From: Paenibacillus brasilensis
GTDB taxonomy: Bacteria > Bacillota > Bacilli > Paenibacillales > Paenibacillaceae
Length of the DNA: 64,000 nt
Reading direction: 5' to 3'
NCBI RefSeq assembly: GCF_009363115.1
Contig: NZ_CP045298.1
Span: forward strand, 4,895,501 to 4,959,500
In this document: positions 17,446 to 26,921 of the stretch, in pieces
Numbering within the stretch: the first letter of the stretch is position 1
How the letters are laid out: each line of letters starts with the position of its first letter
Program-made: the position numbers and the translations under genes
The notes under the pieces: generated by a model
Database searches by the model: none
The model's input: the letters and a program-made list of their open reading frames with translations, nothing else
What the model was told of the DNA's origin: nothing

Positions 17446-18495
17446 GTGGGTAATATCGCATCGCGCAAGGAAGTAGCAGAGTTCGCCGGCGTGTCTGAAG
17501 CGACGGTGTCGCGGGTACTGAACGCGGCCGGTCCCATCAAGGAAGAGACGCGGAGAAGGGTTCTGGACGCAGCCAATCAGCTTGGATATGTTCCCAGTGC
17601 GCTTGCCCGCAACTTTGCCCGAAGCAAGAGTGGTCATCTTGGTGTGGTTATGCCTTATGTACCAAAGGCGCACCTGTTCTCAGCCTATTTTTTTTCCGAG
17701 ATGCTGAGTGGCATCGGAAGCAAGGCCAGGGACAGCGGGCACGATCTGCTACTATTGTTCCGGAAGCCAGGGGAAGGGATGGATTACAGCGGTCTTTTCC
17801 GCCAGCAAAAGGTCGATGCCTGTATCATTCTTGGAGCCAGGGATGACCACGATGAATTGGAAGCGCTTAAGAGACTTCAGGAAGAAGGTCGTCCGTTCTG
17901 CGTCACGAATCATCATTTTACAGGACAGTCGTTCTGTGAAGTGGATGCAAACCATGTGGAGGGAAGCCGGACGGCTGTTAGTCACCTCATTGAGCAGGGG
18001 TGCAAGCGGATTGCCTTTCTCAACGGCCCGGATATCTATTCCAACAGTACTGAACGATTGAAGGGGTACCGCACCGCGCTTCAGGAGGCGGGTATTGAAT
18101 ATGATCACGATCTGCTTCTGGAGGGCAATTACAGCCGTCGAAGCGGGCTCGAAGCATCGGCTACAATCGCAGGCAGGCTAAATGATATTGATGCCGTATT
18201 TGCAGCGAATGACCGGATGGCGATCGGAGTGATGCAGGGTCTGCGCGAGCGCGGACTGGGAGTAGACCGATTCCCGGCGTTTGTGGGCTATGATGATTCG
18301 GATGCGGCCGAGATGGTCGTTCCGCCGCTGAGCAGTGTTCGTGTTCCCTTTTATGCGATGGGGGAGCTTGCCGCTTCGAAGCTTATACCGGATTCTCAGG
18401 ACCGAATTCCAGCCCTGGCGCTGACCAGGTGCGCCTCGATAAGAGAGCTTTTGTCCACGGAGCTGATTATCAGGGCGTCATCCATTCGTCAATAA
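17446..18495 (+). CDS. LacI-family sugar-responsive repressor
   Basis: About 349 residues. The N-terminal HTH reads ASRKEVAEFAGVSEATVSRV, then hinge helix and periplasmic-binding fold with late motifs VFAANDRMAIGVM and FVGYDDSDAAEM. The start is unusual: the in-frame GTG at 17446 lies inside GGAGGTG, itself the ribosome binding site. The next in-frame codon at correct spacing is ATC at 17455, so a rare non-AUG start is possible. First gene of an operon with two Gfo-type oxidoreductases and ThuA; the palindrome upstream is its likely operator. Confidence 0.87.
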   Translation: MGNIASRKEVAEFAGVSEATVSRVLNAAGPIKEETRRRVLDAANQLGYVPSALARNFARSKSGHLGVVMPYVPKAHLFSAYFFSEMLSGIGSKARDSGHDLLLLFRKPGEGMDYSGLFRQQKVDACIILGARDDHDELEALKRLQEEGRPFCVTNHHFTGQSFCEVDANHVEGSRTAVSHLIEQGCKRIAFLNGPDIYSNSTERLKGYRTALQEAGIEYDHDLLLEGNYSRRSGLEASATIAGRLNDIDAVFAANDRMAIGVMQGLRERGLGVDRFPAFVGYDDSDAAEMVVPPLSSVRVPFYAMGELAASKLIPDSQDRIPALALTRCASIRELLSTELIIRASSIRQ

Positions 18496-18546
18496 CCGCA
18501 CCGTCAACAATGGGTTGGAACTCAGATCCAAAAGGAGGGTATCGAC

Positions 18547-19719
18547 ATGTCTAATCGTCTTCGTATCGGAATGGTTGGCTATAAATTTATGGGCAAGGCG
18601 CACAGCAACGCTTACCGCAGTCTGCCTATGTTCTTCCCAAGTGCCCCGCTACAGCCGGAGATGTCCGTCATCTGTGGACGCAACGAACAGGGGGTTCAGG
18701 TGGCCGCTCGCCAGTTCGGCTGGAGCGAGAGTGTTACCGATTGGCGTGATCTGGTGAAACGTAACGATATTGATCTCATTGATATCAACGCACCAAGTGA
18801 TGTTCATAAGGAAATTGTCGTTGAGGCTGCCCTCCATGGCAAGCATCTGTTCTGTGAGAAGCCGCTTGCACTCTCGCTGGCGGATTCCCGTGACATGCTG
18901 CAGGCAGCGGAGGAGGCGGGCGTCAGCCATATGATCGGCTTCAATTACCGCTTCTCCCCGGCTGTCCAGCTGGCGAAGCAGCTAGTCGAGAGCGGTCGCC
19001 TAGGCAAAATCTATCACTTCCGAGCCTTTTTCCTTCAGGACTGGATCATGGACCCGTCTTTCCCGCTGGTCTGGCGGTTGCAAAAGGAAGTGGCCGGTTC
19101 TGGCTCTCATGGTGATCTTGGCGCCCATCTGATTGATCTCGCCCGTTTCCTGGTCGGCGAGTTCCATGAAGTGATCGGCATGAGCGAGACGTTCATCAAG
19201 CAGCGCCCGCTGGCTTTGGAGATGACCGGATTGAGCGCCAAGGGCAGTGCCGGGGCGAATGCGCCGATGGGGGAAGTAAAGGTCGATGATGCCACGCTGT
19301 TCCTGGCACGTTTCGCCGGAGGTGCGCTAGGCAGCTTCGAGGCCACACGGTTTGCGGCCGGACACCGGAGCACAAATTCATTCGAGATTAACGGTAGTCT
19401 TGGCAGTGTGCGGTTTGACTTTGAACGGATGAACGAACTGGAAGTGTATTTCACGCAGGATGAGGAGAGTGTTCAGGGCTTCCGCCGCGTACTCGCCACC
19501 GATCCGGCACATAAGTACTCCGAGGCCTGGTGGCCTTCCGGACATACGATCGGATTCGAGCATACCTTCACCCACGAGATGCTTGAGATGTTGAATGCCA
19601 TCTCCGAAGGACGGCAACCTGTACCGAACTTCCACGACGGGGTCGCATGCCAGGCCGTGCTTGAAGCAGTGGAACGATCCATAGAGGAACGCCGCTGGGT
19701 ATCCATTGAAGAAATGTAA
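18547..19719 (+). CDS. Gfo/Idh/MocA-family oxidoreductase
   Basis: A 390-residue enzyme. Nucleotide-binding start is RIGMVGYKFMGKAH, followed by CEKPLAL near residue 100 and GDLGAHLIDLARFL carrying the active-site Asp and His. It belongs to the subgroup that accompanies ThuA-like proteins and is often linked to 3-keto-sugar metabolism. A strong AAAGGAGG precedes the ATG. Second gene of the LacI - Gfo - ThuA - Gfo operon, 51 bases after the repressor. Substrate unknown. Confidence 0.88.
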   Translation: MSNRLRIGMVGYKFMGKAHSNAYRSLPMFFPSAPLQPEMSVICGRNEQGVQVAARQFGWSESVTDWRDLVKRNDIDLIDINAPSDVHKEIVVEAALHGKHLFCEKPLALSLADSRDMLQAAEEAGVSHMIGFNYRFSPAVQLAKQLVESGRLGKIYHFRAFFLQDWIMDPSFPLVWRLQKEVAGSGSHGDLGAHLIDLARFLVGEFHEVIGMSETFIKQRPLALEMTGLSAKGSAGANAPMGEVKVDDATLFLARFAGGALGSFEATRFAAGHRSTNSFEINGSLGSVRFDFERMNELEVYFTQDEESVQGFRRVLATDPAHKYSEAWWPSGHTIGFEHTFTHEMLEMLNAISEGRQPVPNFHDGVACQAVLEAVERSIEERRWVSIEEM

Positions 19720-19755
19720 AATAACATCACATTCTGAAAGGTGAGTGGATTATAG

Positions 19756-20484
19756 ATGAGCAAGGCGCTGATTGTATGGGGCGGTTGGGACGGACATGAG
19801 CCGGAGCAGGTGGCGGCCATTTTGGAACGGATTCTGAAGGAAGAGCAGTTCGAGGTGGAGGTGTCTGACACCCTTGAAGCCTATCAGGATGCAGAGAAGC
19901 TGCTTGGCCTGGATCTGATTGTTCCGTTGTGGACCATGGGACAGATTAAGCAGGAGCTGGTCGATAATGTTTCAGCAGCGGTTCAGAGCGGCGTAGGCCT
20001 GGCAGGCTGCCATGGCGGCATGTGTGATGCCTTCCGGAACAATGTGGACTGGCAGTTTATGACAGGCGGGCAATGGGTTGCACATCCTGGCAATGACGGG
20101 GTGGAGTATATGGTGAATATGAAGCGCGGCTCCAGCCCGTTGCTGGACCATATTGAGGATTTTCAAGTCAAAAGCGAGCAGTACTATCTCCACATAGACC
20201 CGGCAGTTGAAGTGCTGGCAACCACATGCTTCCCGGTCGTACCGGGACCGCATTCGGCCAATGGGCCGGTGGATATGCCCGTTGTATGGACGAAGCGCTG
20301 GGGGAACGGCCGCGTTTTCTATAATTCGCTGGGACACCACGCGGATATCATAGATATGCCTCAAGTGACCAAGATGATGCGTAGCGGGTTCCTGTGGGCT
20401 GCGGCAGGCAAACAAACCGCGGCTGCCCGGGGCAGCTCTCTGGCAAAGGCTTATACGGGCATGGCAGACAGCCAGCAGCGGTAG
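19756..20484 (+). CDS. ThuA-like trehalose-utilisation protein
   Basis: A 242-residue protein of the ThuA family (class I glutamine amidotransferase-like fold). The start ALIVWGGWDGHEPEQ and the glycine-rich turn GLAGCHGGMCDAF near residue 85 mark the family, with conserved GNGRVFYNSLGHHADI near 195. ThuA partners ThuB, a Gfo-type dehydrogenase, in bacterial trehalose and disaccharide catabolism by the 3-keto route. Here it is flanked by two Gfo-type genes in one operon, matching that pairing. The exact sugar is not shown. Confidence 0.87.
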   Translation: MSKALIVWGGWDGHEPEQVAAILERILKEEQFEVEVSDTLEAYQDAEKLLGLDLIVPLWTMGQIKQELVDNVSAAVQSGVGLAGCHGGMCDAFRNNVDWQFMTGGQWVAHPGNDGVEYMVNMKRGSSPLLDHIEDFQVKSEQYYLHIDPAVEVLATTCFPVVPGPHSANGPVDMPVVWTKRWGNGRVFYNSLGHHADIIDMPQVTKMMRSGFLWAAAGKQTAAARGSSLAKAYTGMADSQQR

Positions 20485-20559
20485 CGCGGACAGGATGGTG
20501 TCGGATGCAGTAAGGGATGTGCCATTATCCATTTTTCTGAAGATGAAGGGAGTCCAGGC

Positions 20560-21666
20560 ATGAACAAAATGAAAGTGGGCATTATCGGTTGTGGTAAAAT
20601 CAGCGGAATTTACATGGAAAATTGCCATCGCTTCGATATTCTGGAGCTATCCGCAGTAGCGGATCTGGACCAGGGCCGAGCAGAGGAGCAGGCGGCAGCA
20701 TACAACGTTCCAAACGTATACTCGGTAGATGAGATTCTAGCTGATCCGGAGATCGAACTCATCATTAATTTGACCATTCCGGCTGTTCACGCCGATGTAA
20801 GCCTCAAAGCCCTTGAGGCAGGCAAGCATGTCTATGTGGAGAAGCCGCTTGCGGTCACCCGTGAGCAAGGCCAGTCTGTCTTGGAGCTGGCGCGCCGCAA
20901 GGGCCTGCTTGTCGGCTGTGCGCCGGAGACCTTCTTCGGCTCTGGCATACAGACGTCATTGAAGCTGATAGAGGACGGGATTATTGGCAGTCCGGTAGCC
21001 GCTACGGCCTTCATGATGAGCCGTGGACATGAACATTGGCATCCTGATCCTGAATTTTATTATGCTGTCGGCGGCGGCCCGATGTTTGATATGGGGCCTT
21101 ATTATTTGACGGCGCTGGTGCAATTGCTTGGTCCGATTGCCACCATCTCCGGCATGACGAGCAAGGCGATGGATCAGCGAACGATTACGAGCGAGAAAAA
21201 GAGAGGCCAGACCATCCCTGTTGACATTCCAACTCATGTGGCCGGATTGCTGCGCTTCGAGCAGGGAGCTGTCGGTACGCTGATTACCAGCTTTGACATC
21301 TTTGGTGGAAGCACTTTGCCACCGATCGAGGTATATGGTACTCATGGAACGCTGCAGGTGCCTGACCCGAACACATTCGGAGGGCCAGTTCGCTACAGGC
21401 TGCTGGGCGAGCAGAAATGGACAGAGGCGCCGCTGCTGCCGGGCTACCAGGAGAACACACGGGGCATCGGGGTTGCCGATATGGCCTACGCTGTCCGTAG
21501 CGGACGGCCTCATCGCGCCAGCGGTGAATTGGCCTACCATGTGCTGGAGGCGATGTGGGCGTTCCATGATTCCTCCGATGAGCAGACATTCTATCCGATG
21601 CAGAGCACATGCCTGCGCCCGGCGGCTTTGCCGGATAACCTGCCCTTGTATACGTTGGATACGTAA
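20560..21666 (+). CDS. Gfo/Idh/MocA-family oxidoreductase, last gene of operon
   Basis: A 368-residue enzyme. Rossmann motif VGIIGCGKISGIY, then VEKPLAV near residue 95 and GGGPMFDMGPYYLTALVQL with the conserved active-site residues. It is distinct from the Gfo gene at 18547, so the operon supplies two different dehydrogenases, perhaps an oxidation and a later reduction of a keto-sugar as in known ThuA/ThuB-linked pathways. GGGAG precedes the ATG. Confidence 0.87.
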   Translation: MNKMKVGIIGCGKISGIYMENCHRFDILELSAVADLDQGRAEEQAAAYNVPNVYSVDEILADPEIELIINLTIPAVHADVSLKALEAGKHVYVEKPLAVTREQGQSVLELARRKGLLVGCAPETFFGSGIQTSLKLIEDGIIGSPVAATAFMMSRGHEHWHPDPEFYYAVGGGPMFDMGPYYLTALVQLLGPIATISGMTSKAMDQRTITSEKKRGQTIPVDIPTHVAGLLRFEQGAVGTLITSFDIFGGSTLPPIEVYGTHGTLQVPDPNTFGGPVRYRLLGEQKWTEAPLLPGYQENTRGIGVADMAYAVRSGRPHRASGELAYHVLEAMWAFHDSSDEQTFYPMQSTCLRPAALPDNLPLYTLDT

Positions 21667-21778
21667 AGTAATGTCAGCCTGATACTGATCCGCGGCATCA
21701 AAACTTACAAGACTGAAAGGGCTGTCCCAAAAGTCGTTTTTTGAATTTTTCACATCCCGCTTTGAATGTTCATTCCTA

Positions 21779-21828
21779 AGAAAAAGGAGACTCCAGCTCC
21801 ACTTTGACCGTGGTTTTAGAGTCTCCTT
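21779..21828 (-). terminator. Terminator of the minus-strand PucR-like gene
   Basis: Arms AAGGAGACTC (21784-21793) and GAGTCTCCTT (21819-21828) with an inner CCAC/GTGG stem. On the minus strand it ends in a T run. Just upstream, at about 21718-21735, GGGCTGTCCCAAAAGTC resembles a common Bacillales IS end, but no transposase sequence accompanies it. Confidence 0.65.
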
Positions 21829-21891
21829 AGTCCAACTTCTGGAACATTCTTCGTTTCGATGTACAAGGAGTGCATTCGGGCTATTTTCAAA

Positions 21892-23496
21892 TCAAGCCTG
21901 TCTGTCGGGCGGCATCAAATGCCTGAACATAAGCCCCAGCTTTAACAGCAGCAGGTGGTCGGTATTCTTCAAATCCAGATTCAGCAGCCCCGAAATTTTC
22001 TCCAGCCTGTATAACACCGTGTTGCGATGGATAAACAGCTCACGCGGGGTTTCATTCACCTGGCCGTTGTTGACGAAATAGGTTTCAAGCGTGTGCATCA
22101 TCTCGCCGGCGTACTCCCCGTCCTTGTCCAGCAGTGGACGGAATAAATAAGAGCAGTACCTGCTCATAACCTCCTGCGGAATATGCTTGAAGAGATAAAT
22201 GAATTCCAGGTCGGCAAACATGACAACCGGTTCGCTTAAACCAAGCTCCGTGCTGATTCTCTCGGCCTCGGCGCACTCCCGGAAGCCGTCGATAAACTCC
22301 TCCATACGCATTCTGACTTTGCTGATATAACATGTCCCTGCTCCTGCTCCGTGCTCCCATGCATACATCAAATCCGCACACAAACGTGCGTAATTCTCAT
22401 ACTGCCTGCGCTCCTTGGCCTCCTCTTCCGGAATGGGAAAGAGGGAATATACGCGGTTCATCACATAGAAATGATGGGATTCCAAGGAGGCCGTCTTGGG
22501 ATGGTCCTGAAGCTTATCCTGAATCTCCCTCAGTCTGCGGCGCTGACTCTCATGGTCCCATGCATCAGCTCTTGTGGAAGATACCATGCATACGTAGGGA
22601 GTGCTCCAAAATGTGCTTCCCAACGCTTCGGCAAATTCGAGCACCGTTTTTCGGGAGGCGTTTCCCTTCAAGTAACGTTCCATGGCCGTGCCAAGACGAC
22701 TGCCTGCCGCAGAAGCCTCCTGATTCCGGATGACCTCCAGATGATAAGAAAGAATAACGGCAGCCTGGTGAAAAATTCCCTCCATGTCATGTACTTCCAG
22801 CAGATTTTCGGTCTGAACAAGCAAGTAACCGTATGATTTTCCATTCTTCAGCAGGGGGACCCGATACAACAGGTTGTTGGCTGCCTTATAAAACCGATGG
22901 TCCTGATGCCAGGGCCAGTCGCTCAACAGCTCCATTTCGGAACAGTGTGTCACGTTATACAAGGTCTGTCCCTAAGAGGTGACGATGGCTACAGGGCGCC
23001 CCAAAATGCTTGTGATGCTTTGAAAATAATTGGTGTACTCATCCGCCTGCATCGCAAAATCAACCAGCTTCTTCTGCGTTTCAAGCAATTCATTCAGCCT
23101 GCGGGTATCGCGTTGGAACTCAGATTGGAAGAGAGCGGTGATCTGCTCGGAGAAGGTGAATTCAAAAGGGAGCTCAATTAGGGGGAAGCCCAACCGATCG
23201 GCTTCAATCAGGGCAATCTCTGGAATTTCCACCCAGTAGCGGCCAAGCTTGATGCCAAGCCCGGAGGCTCCCCGTTCATTCAGCTTTTGCAGCAAATTGA
23301 CAAATTCCTCGGGTGAATCCCTGATCGCATAAGCCGTAGTCAGCAGCAGCTCCTCTTCTTTCATCCAATTGATCACATCCGGCGCATCCATCAAATTAAT
23401 GGAGCTGATTGTTCGGGAAATTCCTTTTTTACCGGCTGCCAGCTTCCCTTCCGATAACGGATAGACCGTCAAGGCATCTTCTACAGTTAAATGCAT
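21892..23496 (-). pseudogene. PucR/CdaR-type regulator interrupted by an in-frame TAG
   Basis: Two open segments in the same frame (23496-22972 and 22971-21892) are separated by a single TAG. Together they encode about 534 residues: an N-terminal PucR purine-catabolism domain (LTVEDALTVYPLSEGKLA), a CdaR-like middle and the C-terminal PucR HTH (FIHRNTVLYRLEKISG). Sequence on both sides of the TAG is well conserved, so the lesion is recent or a base error. It diverges from the ABC transporter genes, which it probably controlled in purine, amino-acid or peptide use. Confidence 0.85.
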
Positions 23497-23765
23497 ATTA
23501 AATCACTCCCATGATGCGTATATAATTCAGGTCCCGGACACGAGGTAACTTTTTAAGCAATTATATAGGCCTTTGTCGAATTTCTGCAATCCTTTTTGTC
23601 TTTTTATGTTATATAAGTTAACACAATTTACTGATAATTCTGTTTTTAAACCAATAAAAAGCCCATATCGTTAGATTAAAAGTCAAAAATGTGTAAGGGA
23701 TATTTACATATATATTTTTTAGCTTTATGATAGGACACAACTTCAAAGAGAAGAGGGGGATTCAG

Positions 23766-24562
23766 ATGCAGCTTACCCAAAATCAACAGGCTGCGGCCGA
23801 AAAGGACAGCCGCTCCATGCTTGTTATCGATGATGTCGGCAAAATCTACCCCAATGGCACTGTAGCCGTGCAGCATGCGGATCTGCATGTGGGGGAAGGG
23901 GAATTTCTCTGTTTTGTCGGCCCTTCCGGTTGCGGTAAATCGACCATTTTTAATATGATTGCCGGTTTGACGGAACCGACCTCGGGTCATCTGTCCGTGC
24001 TGGGCACCTCACCAAAGGAAGCGCGCAAGCAGAATGAGATTGCCTTTGTGTTTCAGGAGCATACCCTGCTGCCATGGGCCAAGCTGATTGATAATGTCAC
24101 CATGCCTCTTACTTTGCACGGCGTATCCAGAAAGGAGCGTATTACCGAAGGGGAGCGGGTTCTTGAGCTGGTAGGCCTGAAGGATTATATGAAGGTGCTG
24201 CCCCGGGAGTTGTCAGGCGGAATGAAGATGAGGGTATCGATTGCACGAGCGTTGATATCCAGACCCAAGTTGCTGTTAATGGATGAACCGTTTGGCGCCC
24301 TTGATGAAATTACCAGGCAACGCTGCAGGATGAACTGCTGAATATTTGGGAACAGGACAAAAAGATGTCGGTCCTGTTCATTACGCATAACGTGTTTGAA
24401 AGTGTATTCCTATCGACAAAAGTAGTGGTGATGACGCCCCGTACCGGTAAAATTTCGGATTTTATCAATATTCCGTTTGCTTATCCGAGGGATGATGAAT
24501 TCCGGACCCGTCCTGAATTCGGTGAATATGTACGCAGCGTGTCCGCTGTGCTGAAGCATTGA
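23766..24562 (+). pseudogene. ABC transporter ATPase (SsuB/TauB/NrtD family), one-base frameshift
   Basis: Walker A is GPSGCGKST, the Q-loop is in FVFQEHTLLPWA, the signature ELSGGMKMRVSIARAL, and Walker B LLLMDEPFGALDEITRQR. Directly after that the frame shifts near 24322 because one base is missing (CAACG-CTGCAGG). The downstream frame resumes with LQDELLNIWEQDKK and the H-loop VLFITHNVFESVFLS. The correct start is the ATG at 23766 behind GAGGGGG. Family: nitrate/sulfonate/taurine-type importers. As written the protein would stop at 24341. Confidence 0.88.
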
Positions 24563-24592
24563 TAGCCAGCAATGAGAGGAGAGGGAAGGAAA

Positions 24593-25404
24593 ATGGAAGA
24601 GATGGCAGCTAATCCAGCCGTTGAAACGGCAGCAGGTATCCGGGCTTCCAAAAAGGGAACTGCCCGCAGCGGTTATCTGGCAGGCGAGAATCAGGTTCTG
24701 GGCCTGCTGAAGAAAATTCTGCCGCCATTAGTCGTGTTTGTCCTGTTTATCGGCGGATGGGAGATGGTCGTGCGGATGCTCGGAATGCCTCCGTATATTT
24801 TGCCCAAGCCATCCGATATTGCGGCAGCCGCTGCCGACAACAGCACGAATCTGATTACGTCGGTAAGCACAACCATTGTAGAGGCGTTGATCGGTTTTGC
24901 GATCAGTGTAGTGCTCGGTATTTCATTAGCCATTCTGCTGCGCTGTCCAAAACGGTGGAAAAAAGCGTATATCCGTACGCCATTATTCTGCAAACTATTC
25001 TGGTCGTAGCGGTAGCGCCGATCATTGTGATCTGGTTCGGAGCAGGAATCAATGCCATTGTGATCATCTCATTCTTGATCAGCTTTTTCCCGATTTTATC
25101 GAATACACTGATTGGATTGAACTCAACGGATCAGAATATGAAAAATTTATTCTATTTGTATAATGCGAGCAAACTGCAAACAATCTGGAGGCTGCGATTT
25201 CCGGCGGCACTCCCGTACATCATGGCAGGGCTGAAAATTTCATGCTCCAGTTCCGTTGTCGGAGCGATCGTGGGTGAATACATTGCAGGCATTGGTGGCG
25301 GACAGGGTGGACTCGGATACGGAATTACCGTTGCGGCAACCCGCCTGCAAACTCCTTACCTGTTCGCCTGCGGTTTAGCGGCCTTCGCATGTGAACAGGC
25401 TTGA
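24593..25404 (+). pseudogene. ABC transporter permease (SsuC/TauC family), frameshifted and 3' deleted
   Basis: The first frame carries the N terminus with VVFVLFIGGWEMVVRMLGMP and the first inner-membrane helices. Near 24940 it shifts and continues in another frame with SKTVEKSVYPYAIILQT and the EAA-type loop NASKLQTIWRLRFPAALPY. After LQTPYLFACGL the sequence runs straight into a fragment of a gamma-glutamyltransferase gene, so the 3' end is lost through deletion. Partner of the ATPase at 23766. Non-functional. Confidence 0.87.
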
Positions 25405-25804
25405 ACCGGACAAGAGAACGTTTCATACGCTGATGCCGGCGGTGGCCTGTCGCAATGGGAAGCCGTATATTTTATACGGCACCCAGGGAGGCGAAGGCCA
25501 GCCGCAGACGCAGACCGCGCTGCTGACCCGCGTGGTCGATTACGGCATGGACCCACAGACCGCCGTGCATGAACCGCGCTGGGTGTGGGGCAGAACATGG
25601 GGAGAAGAAACGCAGGAGCTGAGACTGGAAGGACGGATTAATAAAGAAGTGCAGCGGCGTTTGAAGCTGGCCGGGCACGCGGTAAAACCGGTTGAGGATT
25701 TTGCCGGAGCCATGGGGCACGCGCATGCTATTTTGATTGATGACAGCGGCTTCCGGATCGGCGGCACGGACCCCCGCTGCGATGGAGCGGCCATCGGCTG
25801 GTGA
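25391..25804 (+). pseudogene. Gamma-glutamyltransferase, C-terminal remnant
   Basis: About 137 codons matching the end of a Ggt-family protein: TLMPAVACRNGKPYILYGT, the glycine pair GTQGGEGQPQTQTALL, and the closing DDSGFRIGGTDPRCDGAAIGW. The catalytic threonine region and some 390 upstream residues are gone. The breakpoint lies at about 25385-25395, where permease sequence stops. The deletion probably also removed the binding-protein gene expected for this importer. Confidence 0.82.
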
Positions 25805-25852
25805 GCCAGGAACGGGACATGACCTTTTTCCACATAATACTTAACTACGTAA

Positions 25853-25881
25853 TTGACCAACGACCAAATATGTTATAGTAT
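25853..25881 (+). promoter_or_regulatory. Promoter of Alo-type receptor gene
   Basis: TTGACC (25853-25858) and the extended -10 TGT-TATAGT (25871-25879), or TAGTAT two bases later with a 17-base spacer. AGGAGGT lies before the ATG at 25911. Confidence 0.5.
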
Positions 25882-25910
25882 GGTTAAAAATGTAATCAGG
25901 AGGTAGCTAT

Positions 25911-26789
25911 ATGTTTAATGCATCTGTTTTGGAATCAATAACTGACATAAACCTTTTGACAGACATGTTACGAGCAGAATTTTCACTAGAAGATTGGGAT
26001 GCTATGGTGCATATTGCGGATAAACTCCACCACTCAATCAAAGAATTGTATGAGGAAGACCAACTTAGACAAGCAAAAGGGCAGCCAAGAGTTGATACTA
26101 GAAGACTTAAACGAAGTATTGCCTTTTATTTTGGATATGCAATGGTCATGAAAGGTATTGCATTACAGAAGATGGGCGATTACGCAGCAGCCAGAGATTG
26201 CATCGAAAAGTACACTGAGTTGGGCTGGATATACGGATTGGACGAGGAAGGGCAAGCTGATGTGGCTCATTTCAGGATGTTTGCACGAGCAAATACATAC
26301 GTCCTTGACTTGTTGGAAGGAAAGATGGATACGCTTCCTGAATATGTTCAATTTATACATCAAAGTGAAGAAGAGTTGTTGCCGGGAACCATAACGATCT
26401 TGGAAGCAGCTATAAAATACGACTATAACGTTGATTGGGCATTGAAAGAATTTGAACCTACGCTGGACTCTTTAGACGGAGAGTATGAAACGGAAGCCAA
26501 TATACGTTATTATATAGATCATCTCTATCTTATGGCTCTATATAACCTCAAAAATGGGAAATATTCCAATGCACTAAATATAGTGCTCAAAGCTTTGAGA
26601 ATGTCTGATAAACTCAAAGATGATACGGGATTCAAAAAGATTAATGCATTATTTATTTCGTTTAGCGAACATGCATCTAAAGAACAGCTAAATGAATATA
26701 ATGTATTGAACAAAACTATTCTAGAAAGGGTGTTAAAAGATGAAAAAGGCATTATGTATGATGGCAGTAGCTTTGTTTCTGCTCGGTAG
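25911..26789 (+). CDS. Alo/RRNPP-type peptide-responsive TPR protein (AimR/Rap-like receptor without HTH)
   Basis: A 292-residue helical protein made almost entirely of TPR-like repeats, for example FYFGYAMVMKGIALQKMGDY (about 75-95) and HLYLMALYNLKNGKYSNALN (about 210-230). There is no DNA-binding domain at the N terminus. Sequence style matches the AimR-like (Alo) receptors described in Paenibacillus polymyxa, each encoded next to a short secreted propeptide. Here a 44-codon peptide gene overlaps its 3' end. Expected role: bind the imported peptide and change a partner's activity or a transcript. AGGAGGT positions the start. Confidence 0.8.
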   Translation: MFNASVLESITDINLLTDMLRAEFSLEDWDAMVHIADKLHHSIKELYEEDQLRQAKGQPRVDTRRLKRSIAFYFGYAMVMKGIALQKMGDYAAARDCIEKYTELGWIYGLDEEGQADVAHFRMFARANTYVLDLLEGKMDTLPEYVQFIHQSEEELLPGTITILEAAIKYDYNVDWALKEFEPTLDSLDGEYETEANIRYYIDHLYLMALYNLKNGKYSNALNIVLKALRMSDKLKDDTGFKKINALFISFSEHASKEQLNEYNVLNKTILERVLKDEKGIMYDGSSFVSAR

Positions 26790-26874
26790 CGTGAGCAACA
26801 TAGGAGCGTTAGTCGCCCCGAACAATCATGGAGCGAATAGCTTTCAGCCTAACAATCATGGAGCGAATTACTAG
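26740..26874 (+). CDS. Alo/Phr-like signalling propeptide with duplicated PNNHGAN
   Basis: A 44-residue peptide: positive start MKKALCMMAV, hydrophobic core ALFLLGSVSNIGAL, then a tail with PNNHGAN twice (residues 27-33 and 37-43, joined by SFQ). AAAGGG nine bases upstream of the ATG. It overlaps the last 50 bases of the receptor gene in a different frame, the usual receptor-propeptide coupling of rap-phr and alo loci. The signal sequence would export it; extracellular proteases would release a short peptide re-imported by the oligopeptide permease. Which residues form the mature signal is inference. Confidence 0.8.
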   Translation: MKKALCMMAVALFLLGSVSNIGALVAPNNHGANSFQPNNHGANY

Positions 26875-26890
26875 AAATTAAATCACCTTG

Positions 26891-26921
26891 AAACCCCTTC
26901 CACAACGAAGGGGTTTTTATT
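26891..26921 (+). terminator. Terminator after propeptide gene
   Basis: Ten perfect pairs AAACCCCTTC (26891-26900) with GAAGGGGTTT (26907-26916) and a T run. Closes the two-gene signalling unit. Confidence 0.9.

Noticed and set aside
20956..21753. 265-codon minus-strand frame over the third Gfo-type gene
   Set aside because: Antisense shadow; the plus strand has conserved Rossmann and active-site motifs.
21718..21760. Possible IS terminus GGGCTGTCCCAAAAGTC
   Set aside because: No matching second end or transposase sequence nearby; could be chance or a very old scar.
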